This document shows, in pieces, positions 18,045 through 26,830 of a stretch of 64,000 nt of DNA. The notes below the pieces were generated by a model that was not told the origin of the DNA, did not search any database, and worked only from the letters and a program-made list of their open reading frames with translations. This DNA comes from an uncultured Lachnospiraceae bacterium (GTDB lineage: Bacteria; Bacillota; Clostridia; Lachnospirales; Lachnospiraceae): positions 45,928 to 109,927 of the forward strand of contig CAJLRL010000005.1 of NCBI GenBank assembly GCA_905209075.1. Reading direction: 5' to 3'. Position 1 is the first letter of the stretch; each line of letters begins with the position of its first letter. Made by a program: the position numbers and the translations under genes.

Positions 18045-18590
18045 TCAACCTATTTGTTTAGACAGAAAATCTGCCGCTGTTTTCACAAGTTTTCCTGCCA
18101 CCTCGCCTTGAAATTCTTTCTCTTCTCCTGCACACATAACAACCGCTCCTGCGCAGTCACCATCATTTACTATGGTGGCTATCGTCTGTCCGTAATAATC
18201 ACAGGTATCGTCTGAAGTGATCTGTATCAGATTTTCATCATTTTTACTGAAATTACCACACATTCTGTTTTCCATGATCCGGTCAAGCTGGCTTGATGGC
18301 CGCTTTCCCTCATATTCCTTTTTTCTCCTGCCTGCTGCCGCAATTATCTCATCGCGGTCAGCGATACATACAAGAAGTCCAGATGCCTGCGCCAGACTTT
18401 CCGCATACGACTGCGATATGCTGCGAAGCCCGCCTATAGGAGAATATTTTTTTAAAATAATACCCTCATCACCATCTGTATATATTTCTAAAGGACTTCC
18501 CTCCTGTATGCGGAGCACTTTTCTAAGTTCTTTAGGTATCACAACCCGTCCAAGGGAATCAACCCGCCTTGTAAGTCCTGTAGCTTTCAT
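18045..18590 (-). CDS. spoVT: SpoVT-like AbrB-family transcription regulator with GAF-type domain
   Basis: Residues 1-50 form a swapped-hairpin AbrB domain, with MKATG, RRVDSLGRVVIPKELR and LEIYTDGDEGIILKKYSP very close to Bacillus SpoVT; residues 55-181 form the GAF-like ligand or dimer domain. SpoVT controls forespore genes; clostridial homologues also affect metabolism and sporulation. The start at 18590 (181 residues) has GGAGG eight bases upstream; an ATG seven codons earlier overlaps that site. Its presence suggests sporulation ancestry but does not prove that this organism sporulates. Confidence 0.85.
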   Translation of the reverse strand: MKATGLTRRVDSLGRVVIPKELRKVLRIQEGSPLEIYTDGDEGIILKKYSPIGGLRSISQSYAESLAQASGLLVCIADRDEIIAAAGRRKKEYEGKRPSSQLDRIMENRMCGNFSKNDENLIQITSDDTCDYYGQTIATIVNDGDCAGAVVMCAGEEKEFQGEVAGKLVKTAADFLSKQIG

Positions 18591-18675
18591 CCATCTTTCC
18601 TCCAAAGTCATATTTTACTGCCAGCCGGCTTTGGATCTAGTATGTGAAAGCACCGGAAAAATATTCATTTTGCTT

Positions 18676-21600
18676 TTATGATTTTGTAAGAGAAAACCTT
18701 GCTATCCTTCCAAAAACAGGTGGTGTATGCATCTTTATCCCGATCTTTACATGTCCTGCTTCAAGCATAACTTCCTCTATCGAATGTGTCACAAATCTTA
18801 CATCTGATGGATATATATTCTTTTGCTTTTGTTTCTCACCACCGGATGAAATCTGACTTATAAAAAGTATTATCTCAACTCCGGTCGTGTTTGTTCCTCT
18901 GTAATCCACATCCAGACGATATTTTCCTTTTTGCTTTATATATATCTGCTTTTCAATAGAAAATTCAAAGTTCTTATCCGATGATATAAATAAACCTTCA
19001 TCTTCTGTCCTGACGATCACATCATCCGGTTTTTTCGAAATCCACCAGCCTTCTGATCCCTTTTCAAAGTTTCCGTTTGGAATAAGGTTTTCTCCTGACA
19101 GAATTTTTGGGGAATCATCATATTCATAAATTTTTCTTATACATGAATCCAGATCTTCAATAGGCGGATTCTTTGGATCAAAGTCTCTTATTGCTTTCCA
19201 TGCCGGAAGCTGCACACAGTTTTCATCAAACATACCCATGTTCTCATTCCAGGTTCCAAATCCCCTTCCCGGGGCACATACAGGCTCCCAATAGTACACA
19301 CCTGTTTTCCCTGTACCCTTTGATGCCTCCGCAGCAATCTGCATAATTATCTGCATTGCCTGCTTCTGCTGCTCTTTTCCTGCCGGAAGCCCCGCAGTAT
19401 CCATAAGCTCCCTTGACACATGCTCGTTTTCACAATGGCGCCATGGATGCGCCGTTTCAACTACATAAACAGGCAGTTTGTATCTTTCGATCAGCTTTTT
19501 CATCGTATCAAGAAGATCCATATATGTTCCATGCCAGAACGAATAAAACGAAATTCCAATAGCATCGATTGGCTCCATTCCTGCATCAAACATTGCATCA
19601 AACCATTCCTTCAGATAATAATATCTGCCGCCCTGATCAAGATGTATCATAACTTCGGTATAAGGAGCAGTGTCCCTGACTGCACGTATTCCCTGATTTA
19701 CAAGCTGTGCAAGCTGCTTGTAATCCGGTACCTCGCCATCCGGGAACAGCATCCCGCTTCGTATCTCATTTCCAACCTGGACCATGTCCGGTGTGCATCC
19801 TATCTCCTTTAATGCAAGGATCACTTCTGATGTGTAATCATATACCGCCTTCTTTAGCTGTTCAAAGTCCAGTTTTTCCCATGCTGCCGGTTTTTTCTGT
19901 TGTCCCGGATCAGCCCAGAAATCTGAGTAATGGAAATCAAGGACGAAGTGCATCCCATAATTTTTTATTATCCTTGCAAGATCAAGCGTATGCCGCAGAT
20001 CGCAATATCCTCCTGCCTCCGGAACAGATGCTGGATCATTCCATATCCTTAGCCTGACAGAATTAATATTATTTTCTTTAAGTATGTCAAATACACGGCG
20101 GTTTCTTCCTTTATTATCAAAAAATGCCGCACCTTTATCCCTCAGTTCCAAAATTGACGATATATCCACGCCCTTCAAGAACCCACGCGATTTATTTATT
20201 TTATTGGCTTCCTTACATTCATACATTTTCTTATCTGCAATCGCAAGATAATCATCAAAAGTCTTTCCACTGCCAGGATCTGTATACACAATTCCACAGC
20301 TTGCATTTACGTTTTCATTTTTTAGAAGTTTTTTCACTGTATCCAGAAATAGGTCTGTCTTTTCGACATTGATCTCCGGCACAAATACTATGAATTCATC
20401 ACCGCCAAAACGATACACCAGTGCATTGTCCGGTTTACACCCGTCAATTATATCTGCTATCTTTTTTATTACTTTATCGCCATATTTATGACCTTTTGTA
20501 TCATTTATAAACTTAAAGTCATCGAGGTCGAAAAACATCATCGTGCATCCCCGGTTCTGTTCTTTAAGCTCCTCATATTGTGGCACAACCATCTCATTAC
20601 ATGCGACTCTGTTATAAAGCCCTGTAAGCGCATCTTTATTGTACAGATCCAGAAGTTTTTTATTAGTATTTTCCAATATTTTCTGCTTATATAAGTTTTC
20701 AAGCTTTTTTATGAAAACAGAGTGTATATCAAAGAAAGCCGGATTGCTGTATAAAAATCTTGGATTTTTAAGAATTGTATACCCTACTACTACATCCCTG
20801 AAATGCAGTGAACAATACATATAAACTGTGCTCCGGTCAATGGTCTGCATATATTGCTTTAGTTCTTTAACAGTTCTTACATTTATATCCCCCTTTGCTT
20901 TTTCATTCGCAAAGGCAACTATCTCATTTTCTGTATCATACTCCCTTTTGGAAATCTGTCCGTCAATTGTTGGATCATCAAGTTTTTTATCTATAACGAA
21001 ATATATTCCATCACAGTCCAGTGTCTGTATGTAGTCTGAGAAACGCCTGCATAATTCTTCATAATTTTCACATTCCTCAATATTATTCTGGAGGATCATG
21101 ACATCTTCATCCTCGTCATCAGTCTTTACCGAATACTCTATCTGCCATTTAATGTAATTTCTGTAATCCACCCTCCCTGTGTTCGGGCACCCGCAGCTTT
21201 CTGCCGGAATAACCTCTGAGATAAGGAAATGATCATTTTTTACTTCTTTTCCTGCCCATAGATCAGACAGTATCTTTATCGCCGTTTTCCCAATGTTTCC
21301 CCTGTTACTCTCTACTGTTGTGATCTGCGGATTATAATATGCAGCCTTGTCAAGGTTATCAAAGCCTGTGACCATAAAATCCTGTGGTATTTTATATCCA
21401 AGCTTTGCTGCCATAGAACACATCCCGGCAGCAATGTTATCATTTGCACATACGAATGCTCCCGGAAGCGGATACTTTTTGTCATGCCATTCTTTAATGT
21501 ATCTTACACCTGTTCCAAAATCAAAGTCGCCAAACATATACATATCATCTGTAAGCGGAATATCATAATCTGCCATGGCTTCTTTAAATGCCTCAAACCT

Positions 21601-22044
21601 CATTTTATTTTCGTAATGAAAATCCGGTCCCCCTGCAAAAACAAAGCTTCGGCAGTTATGCTTATAATACAGATGATCAAGTACTTCCCTGAATAGTTTT
21701 TTATTATGATTTCCTACATAATAAAAGCCCTCCATATCATAACCGATACTGACTACCGGAACCTTTAGATTTTTTAGCTTACTTACTATGTGATCGATCT
21801 GTTCTTTTGAAATTGTATTGGTACAGTCAAATACGATTCCATCATATGTATTTAAATCCGGCAGATCGTAGAGTGCATATTCGCCATCGTTAAATTTCTT
21901 ATCATGACTCCATGTTCCATTTGTGCTGTAATAATCCAGACATATTTCTTCTCCGGTCTCCCGGGCACCTTTCATTATCCCATCCACCCAGGAATATGTT
22001 ACAAGTCTTCTCCATCCATCAGCAAGAAGAGCTACCTTTTTCAT
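18676..22044 (-). CDS. Fusion: LacI-type sugar sensor, GGDEF domain, GH53 beta-1,4-galactanase, C-terminal beta-sandwich
   Basis: One uninterrupted 1122-residue frame. Residues 1-285 are a periplasmic-binding-protein fold of the LacI/GalR effector type (GFDN, ITTVESNRGNIG) without a DNA-binding head. A linker domain of about 300-465 is followed by GGDEF (DALTGLYNR 471-479, GGDEF 547-551; no RxxD inhibitory site before it). Residues 624-960 are GH53, with acid/base Glu760 in VQVGNEI and nucleophile Glu863 in VVETAHPW. Residues 985-1122 look like a carbohydrate-binding jelly roll (NLIPNGNFE). There is no signal peptide, so it should be cytoplasmic. The start at 22044 has GGGGGA nine bases upstream. 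Roles in c-di-GMP synthesis and galactan cleavage are inferred from intact motifs. Confidence 0.88.
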   Translation of the reverse strand: MKKVALLADGWRRLVTYSWVDGIMKGARETGEEICLDYYSTNGTWSHDKKFNDGEYALYDLPDLNTYDGIVFDCTNTISKEQIDHIVSKLKNLKVPVVSIGYDMEGFYYVGNHNKKLFREVLDHLYYKHNCRSFVFAGGPDFHYENKMRFEAFKEAMADYDIPLTDDMYMFGDFDFGTGVRYIKEWHDKKYPLPGAFVCANDNIAAGMCSMAAKLGYKIPQDFMVTGFDNLDKAAYYNPQITTVESNRGNIGKTAIKILSDLWAGKEVKNDHFLISEVIPAESCGCPNTGRVDYRNYIKWQIEYSVKTDDEDEDVMILQNNIEECENYEELCRRFSDYIQTLDCDGIYFVIDKKLDDPTIDGQISKREYDTENEIVAFANEKAKGDINVRTVKELKQYMQTIDRSTVYMYCSLHFRDVVVGYTILKNPRFLYSNPAFFDIHSVFIKKLENLYKQKILENTNKKLLDLYNKDALTGLYNRVACNEMVVPQYEELKEQNRGCTMMFFDLDDFKFINDTKGHKYGDKVIKKIADIIDGCKPDNALVYRFGGDEFIVFVPEINVEKTDLFLDTVKKLLKNENVNASCGIVYTDPGSGKTFDDYLAIADKKMYECKEANKINKSRGFLKGVDISSILELRDKGAAFFDNKGRNRRVFDILKENNINSVRLRIWNDPASVPEAGGYCDLRHTLDLARIIKNYGMHFVLDFHYSDFWADPGQQKKPAAWEKLDFEQLKKAVYDYTSEVILALKEIGCTPDMVQVGNEIRSGMLFPDGEVPDYKQLAQLVNQGIRAVRDTAPYTEVMIHLDQGGRYYYLKEWFDAMFDAGMEPIDAIGISFYSFWHGTYMDLLDTMKKLIERYKLPVYVVETAHPWRHCENEHVSRELMDTAGLPAGKEQQKQAMQIIMQIAAEASKGTGKTGVYYWEPVCAPGRGFGTWNENMGMFDENCVQLPAWKAIRDFDPKNPPIEDLDSCIRKIYEYDDSPKILSGENLIPNGNFEKGSEGWWISKKPDDVIVRTEDEGLFISSDKNFEFSIEKQIYIKQKGKYRLDVDYRGTNTTGVEIILFISQISSGGEKQKQKNIYPSDVRFVTHSIEEVMLEAGHVKIGIKMHTPPVFGRIARFSLTKS

Positions 22045-22193
22045 TTGTGTTGTCCCCCATTTGTTATCTTTAATCCTGCTATTATTTATAATTCTACTGT
22101 GAAAATCATCAATGTATTTCATTGATAATGCCATATACTCCATTAATGATCACTGACCATACCCCACTGTGGTCTGTATCCTTTAATCACATT

Positions 22194-22222
22194 ATTATAA
22201 TTCAAAAATTTTATATAGTCTA
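22194..22222 (-). promoter_or_regulatory. Promoter candidate of the sensor-GGDEF-GH53 gene
   Basis: Minus-strand TAGACT, 17 bases, TATAAT, about 150 bases before the chosen start. Downstream, a GACC...GGTC inverted repeat containing CCACAGTGG (near 22157-22176) could be an operator. Confidence 0.55.
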
Positions 22223-22282
22223 GGATAAAACGACTATATTTACAGAAAAATTTACTTTATCAATCCCCAAATTTACTTTATT

Positions 22283-22320
22283 AAAAAAATCCCGCCATTT
22301 ATATTTCCTGACGGGATTTT
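22283..22320 (-). terminator. Terminator after the alanine/glycine symporter gene, upstream of the fusion gene
   Basis: Stem AAATCCCG / CGGGATTT with T-runs on both sides. On the minus strand it follows the symporter stop at 22323 directly and insulates the fusion gene promoter. Confidence 0.88.
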
Positions 22321-22322
22321 TA

Positions 22323-23744
22323 TTATTCGTATTTGTTTTTATTATGTTTTTCAAAGAATTTTTTTGTCTCTTTTGCAACAACACCACTGAGTGCAAAAAG
22401 GGCTATCATATTTGGCAGCGCCATAAGACCATTAAATATATCGGCAATTGTCCACACTGCACTTACTGTCATGTATGGTCCGATAAATACAGCAAAAATA
22501 TATATCCATCTGAACACTTTTACACTTTTCATTTTTCCACCGCTTAAGTATTCAAGACATCTCTCACTGTAATAATCCCAGCCGAGTATCGTCGTAAATG
22601 CAAAGAACACCAGACACAGCATCAGTATAAAAGATGATACCTCTGCCGGGAATGGAAGTCCGTTCTGGAATGCATATGTCGTGACCTCAACTCCCTCTAA
22701 TCCATCAACCTTCCATGCACCTGTTATCACTATAGAAAGTCCTGTAAGCGTACATATTACTATCGTGTCTATAAATGTTCCTGTCATGCTCACAAGTCCC
22801 TGCCTGACAGGCTCTTTTGTCTGTGCAGCGGCGGCTGCGATAGGAGCACTTCCAAGTCCTGCCTCATTTGAGAAAATTCCACGCGCAACACCTTTTTGCA
22901 TTGCAACAAACATACTTCCAACCGCACCGCCTGTAACTGCTTTTGGAGAAAATGCAGCTTCGATTATTGTTTTAAATGCTGCCGGAACCTCTGTGATATT
23001 TGTGATAACAAGAATTGCAACAAATATCACATATATTATTGCCATAAAAGGAACTACTACCTGACTTACACTTGCAATTCTTTTTACGCCACCTATAAGG
23101 ACTGCTGCAACACAAAATGCAAGTATGAGTGATGCAACTACTACAGACCATGAATACTGTCCTAAAAATGGTATATTCACACAATTTGAATTATCTGCAT
23201 CAAAAAATCCATTAATTGCACTCGCTATGCCGTTTACCTGGCTGAATGTACCGATTCCGAAAAGACCTACACATACTCCGAAAAACGCAAATATTTTTGC
23301 GAGCCATTTCCATTTTGCGCCCATACCCTGCTCTATATAATAAAATGGGCCGCCAAGGCTGTGTCCGTCTTTTGCGACCACACGGTATTTTACTGCCAGA
23401 AGACCTTCTGAATATTTAGTAGCCATACCAAAGAAGGCCGCGGCTACCATCCAGAACAAGGCTCCCGGACCTCCGGTACATACAGCAGTTGCTACTCCAA
23501 CGATATTTCCGGTTCCGATAGTCGCACTGAGTGCTGTACAAAGGGCAGCAAAACTTGTTATCTCTCCTTCGCCCTCTTCCTCGTTTTTTATCATCCATTT
23601 TAGAGCTAGCGGTAGTTTTCTTACCTGTAAAACTCCAAGTCTTACCGTAAGAAGGATTCCTCCTGCTATGATAAGCACCATAAGCGGCACTCCCCACACA
23701 AAGTTGTCAATACTATTCAGAATGTCATTGATTGTTTTCCACAT
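22323..23744 (-). CDS. Sodium:alanine/glycine symporter (AGCS family)
   Basis: About eleven membrane segments over 473 residues, with the family signatures TALSATIGTGNIVGVATA, GGPGALFWM and NEAGLGSAPIAAAAA. It imports alanine or glycine with sodium. The tandem glycine riboswitch upstream points to glycine as a physiological substrate. AGGCAGG precedes the ATG. Confidence 0.94.
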   Translation of the reverse strand: MWKTINDILNSIDNFVWGVPLMVLIIAGGILLTVRLGVLQVRKLPLALKWMIKNEEEGEGEITSFAALCTALSATIGTGNIVGVATAVCTGGPGALFWMVAAAFFGMATKYSEGLLAVKYRVVAKDGHSLGGPFYYIEQGMGAKWKWLAKIFAFFGVCVGLFGIGTFSQVNGIASAINGFFDADNSNCVNIPFLGQYSWSVVVASLILAFCVAAVLIGGVKRIASVSQVVVPFMAIIYVIFVAILVITNITEVPAAFKTIIEAAFSPKAVTGGAVGSMFVAMQKGVARGIFSNEAGLGSAPIAAAAAQTKEPVRQGLVSMTGTFIDTIVICTLTGLSIVITGAWKVDGLEGVEVTTYAFQNGLPFPAEVSSFILMLCLVFFAFTTILGWDYYSERCLEYLSGGKMKSVKVFRWIYIFAVFIGPYMTVSAVWTIADIFNGLMALPNMIALFALSGVVAKETKKFFEKHNKNKYE

Positions 23745-23833
23745 TCTTTTTTCCTGCCTCTCATAATTATTTGAAATATTACCGGTGCAGACATTCTTCT
23801 AAGCGGCTTTAAATTTTTTGAAAGCTACAATAA

Positions 23834-23874
23834 TTAAAAAAAGCCCATGCATGAATCACATCACACATGAGCCT
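23834..23874 (-). terminator. Expression-platform terminator of the glycine riboswitch
   Basis: Minus-strand AGGCTCATG pairs with CATGGGCT and is followed by seven T, between the second aptamer and the symporter start. It would allow glycine-dependent premature termination. Confidence 0.75.
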
Positions 23875-23897
23875 GAAGATACTATAACCTATTATCT

Positions 23898-24068
23898 TCT
23901 CTGTCCTGTTGCCTGAGAGATTCATACATTATAGTATGTTGCACCTTCGGCCCCCGGATTACTATCTACCGGGCGTCTCCAGAGAGTCGATCCATTTACA
24001 GTTGCACCGGATCTCCGGCACCTGAGAGTGTTACTCCTTCGGCAGGCTTAGCCATTTTCCTGCAAACT
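23898..24068 (-). promoter_or_regulatory. Tandem glycine riboswitch
   Basis: On the minus strand two aptamers are readable: the first with TGCCGAAGGAGTAA and ACTCTCAGGTGCCGG, closed by GACTCTCTGGAGA; the second with GGCCGAAGGTGCAA, ATCTCTCAGGCAA and GGACAGAG. In AGCS leaders this class often acts as an off switch, so high glycine would reduce uptake; direction here is inferred. Confidence 0.92.
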
Positions 24069-24149
24069 TCATATCGAATCTTTTGTTTTATAAGCAGTAA
24101 TCAAAAATATAAACCTATATATTAACTGCATTTATAAGATGTTTTACCA

Positions 24150-25100
24150 TTAATCAGCCTGTTCGTCAATACTGCTTTTATCTTTTTTTGTATTTTTATA
24201 TTGATTTTTGACATTTTTCCCACCTCTGCCGATCAATCCTTTCTTCTTAAAAAATATAAGCTCTCCCATTACAAGGATCATGCACAAGACTATTATTATA
24301 AAATATGCATATTTATTATCCAGCTCCGGCATATATTTAAAATTCATGCCGTACCATCCCGCAAGAAGTGTCAGTGGAAGAAAAAGTGTCGTCACAACAG
24401 TAAGCATCTGCATTGTCTTATTGTGCTCCACATCAATATGTTGTTCGTACATCTGCCGTATCTGCACAAGATATTCACGCAGAAGCTGTGTCTGCTGGCT
24501 CAGCCTGTCCATTTTGTTTCCGAATCTCTGAAATGATATCTTCTCTGTATCCGTAAAAATATCAAACGGGTTCTCACACATCGTGTCCATCATGTCTCCA
24601 AGCTGCTGATATCTGAAGTTTTTATTTAAAAGTGTTTTTCTGTAATGTGCAATATCTTTTGTAGGATTATTTATATGCTGTTCTTTTACAAGCTCCTCCT
24701 CAAGTCTGTAACATGCTGATTCTATTTTCTGCAGATGCTCCATCTCATTTTTCACAGTATAATCGAGAAGCTGGACAAAAAGTCTTACCGGTGTGAGCTC
24801 TTTTTCTTCTTTTTGCATTACATTTAAAATCCTTTTGGCCACTTTTGCTTCATCATTTAAATCCACAATAACAAGCTGGCTCCTGCCTATAAAATATATA
24901 AAAACACATCTTTCATGGCGTACAGTATCAGGATCATTAAATATAAGTTCGCCTATTATCCCCTCTGATATTATTTCTGCCTTTGTAAAATAATGCTTTG
25001 GTTCATGGATAAGCTTTGCGTATTCATTCCATGCCGGATTTTCCTGCAGAAATTTTTCCGCCCCCTCCATGTCCATTATAATAAGATCATTGTTCTGCAA
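24150..25100 (-). CDS. CorA-type divalent metal transporter
   Basis: A 316-residue protein with a large N-terminal cytoplasmic domain, a long helix and two C-terminal membrane segments separated by the signature YGMNF in LLAGWYGMNFKYMPE. CorA pentamers move Mg2+, or in some clades Ni2+, Co2+ or Zn2+. The 3' tail is basic. The start is a TTG at 25100 that overlaps the end of sdaAA by 14 bases; the ATG eight codons in (25076) has no visible Shine-Dalgarno, so translational coupling is assumed. Confidence 0.88.
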   Translation of the reverse strand: MQNNDLIIMDMEGAEKFLQENPAWNEYAKLIHEPKHYFTKAEIISEGIIGELIFNDPDTVRHERCVFIYFIGRSQLVIVDLNDEAKVAKRILNVMQKEEKELTPVRLFVQLLDYTVKNEMEHLQKIESACYRLEEELVKEQHINNPTKDIAHYRKTLLNKNFRYQQLGDMMDTMCENPFDIFTDTEKISFQRFGNKMDRLSQQTQLLREYLVQIRQMYEQHIDVEHNKTMQMLTVVTTLFLPLTLLAGWYGMNFKYMPELDNKYAYFIIIVLCMILVMGELIFFKKKGLIGRGGKNVKNQYKNTKKDKSSIDEQAD

Positions 25101-25941
25101 CCTGAGCCAGCCCTGCCTTTCCTGTTTCTTTTAAATCTTTATCCATCATCTCACCGATCTGGCGCATGGCATCATATACCTTGTCCACATCTATCGCACT
25201 TTTTATTCCTGCAAGTGCCATATCCGCTGCACACAGTGCGTTCATCGCACCTGCCGCATTTCTTTTTACACACGGCACCTCAACAAGACCTCCGACCGGA
25301 TCACACACAAGACCGAGCATATTTTTCATTGCAAGTGCCGCTGCATCCGCTATATATCCATCGCCGCCCCGAAGATATGCTAAAGCTCCTGCTGCCATCG
25401 AGCTTGACGTGCCTATTTCTGCCTGGCACCCTCCGGCAGCACCCGCAATGCTTGCTCTTTCTGCTATTACATTTCCTATTCCAGCCGCCACTATAAGCGC
25501 CTCAACCATAGTCTGCTCCGGCATATTTTCCATTTTCTCATAATTTAAAAGGACAGCTGGAACAACACCACATGATCCGGCTGTCGGAGATGCAACTATC
25601 CTTTTCATACATGCATTGTTTTCTGCCATTTTTATTGCACTTGCCATAACATGTGAACCAAATTCCCCGCACAATGCCTTATTCTTTGATTTCCCATTTG
25701 AATCAGCATAATTTTGCATCTTAAGCCCATTTCCACCTGAAAGCCCACTGTTTGACATAAGAGTCCCATCATATGAGGCATCAGCCTCTTTCATGACATG
25801 ATACATTTTTGTCATTTTATCTATGACTGTCTTTTCGTCTACAAGAGAGTCTTTTGCTTCCTGTTGTACAATTGCTTCCCAGAATTTACAATTGTTTTCT
25901 TCTTTATATTTCAATATATCTGAAATCGCTGTAAATGCCAT
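25087..25941 (-). CDS. sdaAA: L-serine dehydratase, iron-sulfur, alpha subunit
   Basis: Converts L-serine to pyruvate and ammonia with SdaAB. The alpha subunit carries SPTAGSCGVVPAVL, a cysteine in GLVCDPVGGLVEVPC and other cysteines that hold the oxygen-labile 4Fe-4S cluster. Length 284 is typical of the two-subunit clostridial form. Starts 75 bases after sdaAB, with AAAAGGAG upstream. Confidence 0.95.
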   Translation of the reverse strand: MAFTAISDILKYKEENNCKFWEAIVQQEAKDSLVDEKTVIDKMTKMYHVMKEADASYDGTLMSNSGLSGGNGLKMQNYADSNGKSKNKALCGEFGSHVMASAIKMAENNACMKRIVASPTAGSCGVVPAVLLNYEKMENMPEQTMVEALIVAAGIGNVIAERASIAGAAGGCQAEIGTSSSMAAGALAYLRGGDGYIADAAALAMKNMLGLVCDPVGGLVEVPCVKRNAAGAMNALCAADMALAGIKSAIDVDKVYDAMRQIGEMMDKDLKETGKAGLAQVAEQ

Positions 25942-26015
25942 ATTTTCTCCTTTTATTATATCATCATATAATTTTTATTTTTAATATTAATTCCAGATTA
26001 AATACAATTCACGAA

Positions 26016-26675
26016 CTATTCAAGGCTAAGATAAGTAACTTTTAGTATCCCTTTTTCACTGTTTAGTATCTTAAGTGCTTCGTCCGGAACCTCCTGATCA
26101 CATTCTATCACTGTCACTGCCATTCCTCCCGGACAGGCTCTGTATAACTGCATTGTTGCAATGTTTATATTGAATTTCCTGAGCACCTCAGTCATTGAGG
26201 CAATATGCCCCGGCTCATCTGTATTGTGAATGATTATTGTCGGATAGTCACCTGCAAAATTAGCATCCAGTCCATCAATTTTGCGGATATGTATCCTTCC
26301 ACCCCCGACTGATTCAGCCACCACTTCCAGATTTCTGCCGCTTTTGCCTGTAAGTCCAAGCACTGCTGTATTCGGATGCGCCTGCGTAAGATGTGCTTCC
26401 TGAAATTTGTACCGCATGCCTATCTGATCTGCTATCTTAAAGCTATCCGGTACCCTGATATCATCAGGCAGCATCCCCAGAAGTCCTGCTACCAGTGCCT
26501 TATCTGTTCCATGCCCGGCTCCTGTTGCAAGAAAAGAGCCATATAAACCTATATCCGCATTTATAACAGGCTCGCCCATCAGTTTATAACAAATATATCC
26601 TATTCTTACAGCTCCTGCCGTATGCGAACTTGATGGTCCTACCATTACCGGACCTATGATATCAAATATACTCAT
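26016..26675 (-). CDS. sdaAB: L-serine dehydratase, iron-sulfur, beta subunit
   Basis: Diagnostic GPVMVGPSSSHTAGAVRIG near the N-terminus and a C-terminal ACT-like domain (about 145-219: IIHNTDEPGHIASMT). Start set at 26675 (219 residues), eight bases after AAAGG; a longer reading frame upstream lacks family similarity. First gene of sdaAB-sdaAA-corA. Confidence 0.94.
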   Translation of the reverse strand: MSIFDIIGPVMVGPSSSHTAGAVRIGYICYKLMGEPVINADIGLYGSFLATGAGHGTDKALVAGLLGMLPDDIRVPDSFKIADQIGMRYKFQEAHLTQAHPNTAVLGLTGKSGRNLEVVAESVGGGRIHIRKIDGLDANFAGDYPTIIIHNTDEPGHIASMTEVLRKFNINIATMQLYRACPGGMAVTVIECDQEVPDEALKILNSEKGILKVTYLSLE

Positions 26676-26771
26676 CTTGTCTGCCTTTCTATTATAACTG
26701 ATTATAAATTTTTGTTTAGAGACTCCAAACACAAACCCTCATAAAATCTTATCACACAAATATAGTATAAC

Positions 26772-26819
26772 AAAAAGTCAAAATGTAATCTATTTCATTA
26801 AATTACATTTTGACTTTTA
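26772..26819 (-). terminator. Long A/T-rich terminator after the amylase gene
   Basis: Arms AAAAGTCAAAATGTAAT and ATTACATTTTGACTTTT with a 12-base loop; T-runs on either side allow function on both strands. It separates the amylase operon from the sda promoter. Confidence 0.85.
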
Positions 26820-26830
26820 TTTTTACATTT

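Noticed and set aside
22045..22143. Longer N-terminus of the sensor-GGDEF-GH53 protein
   Set aside because: The 33 extra residues have no family similarity, and the GGGGGA site supports the ATG at 22044.
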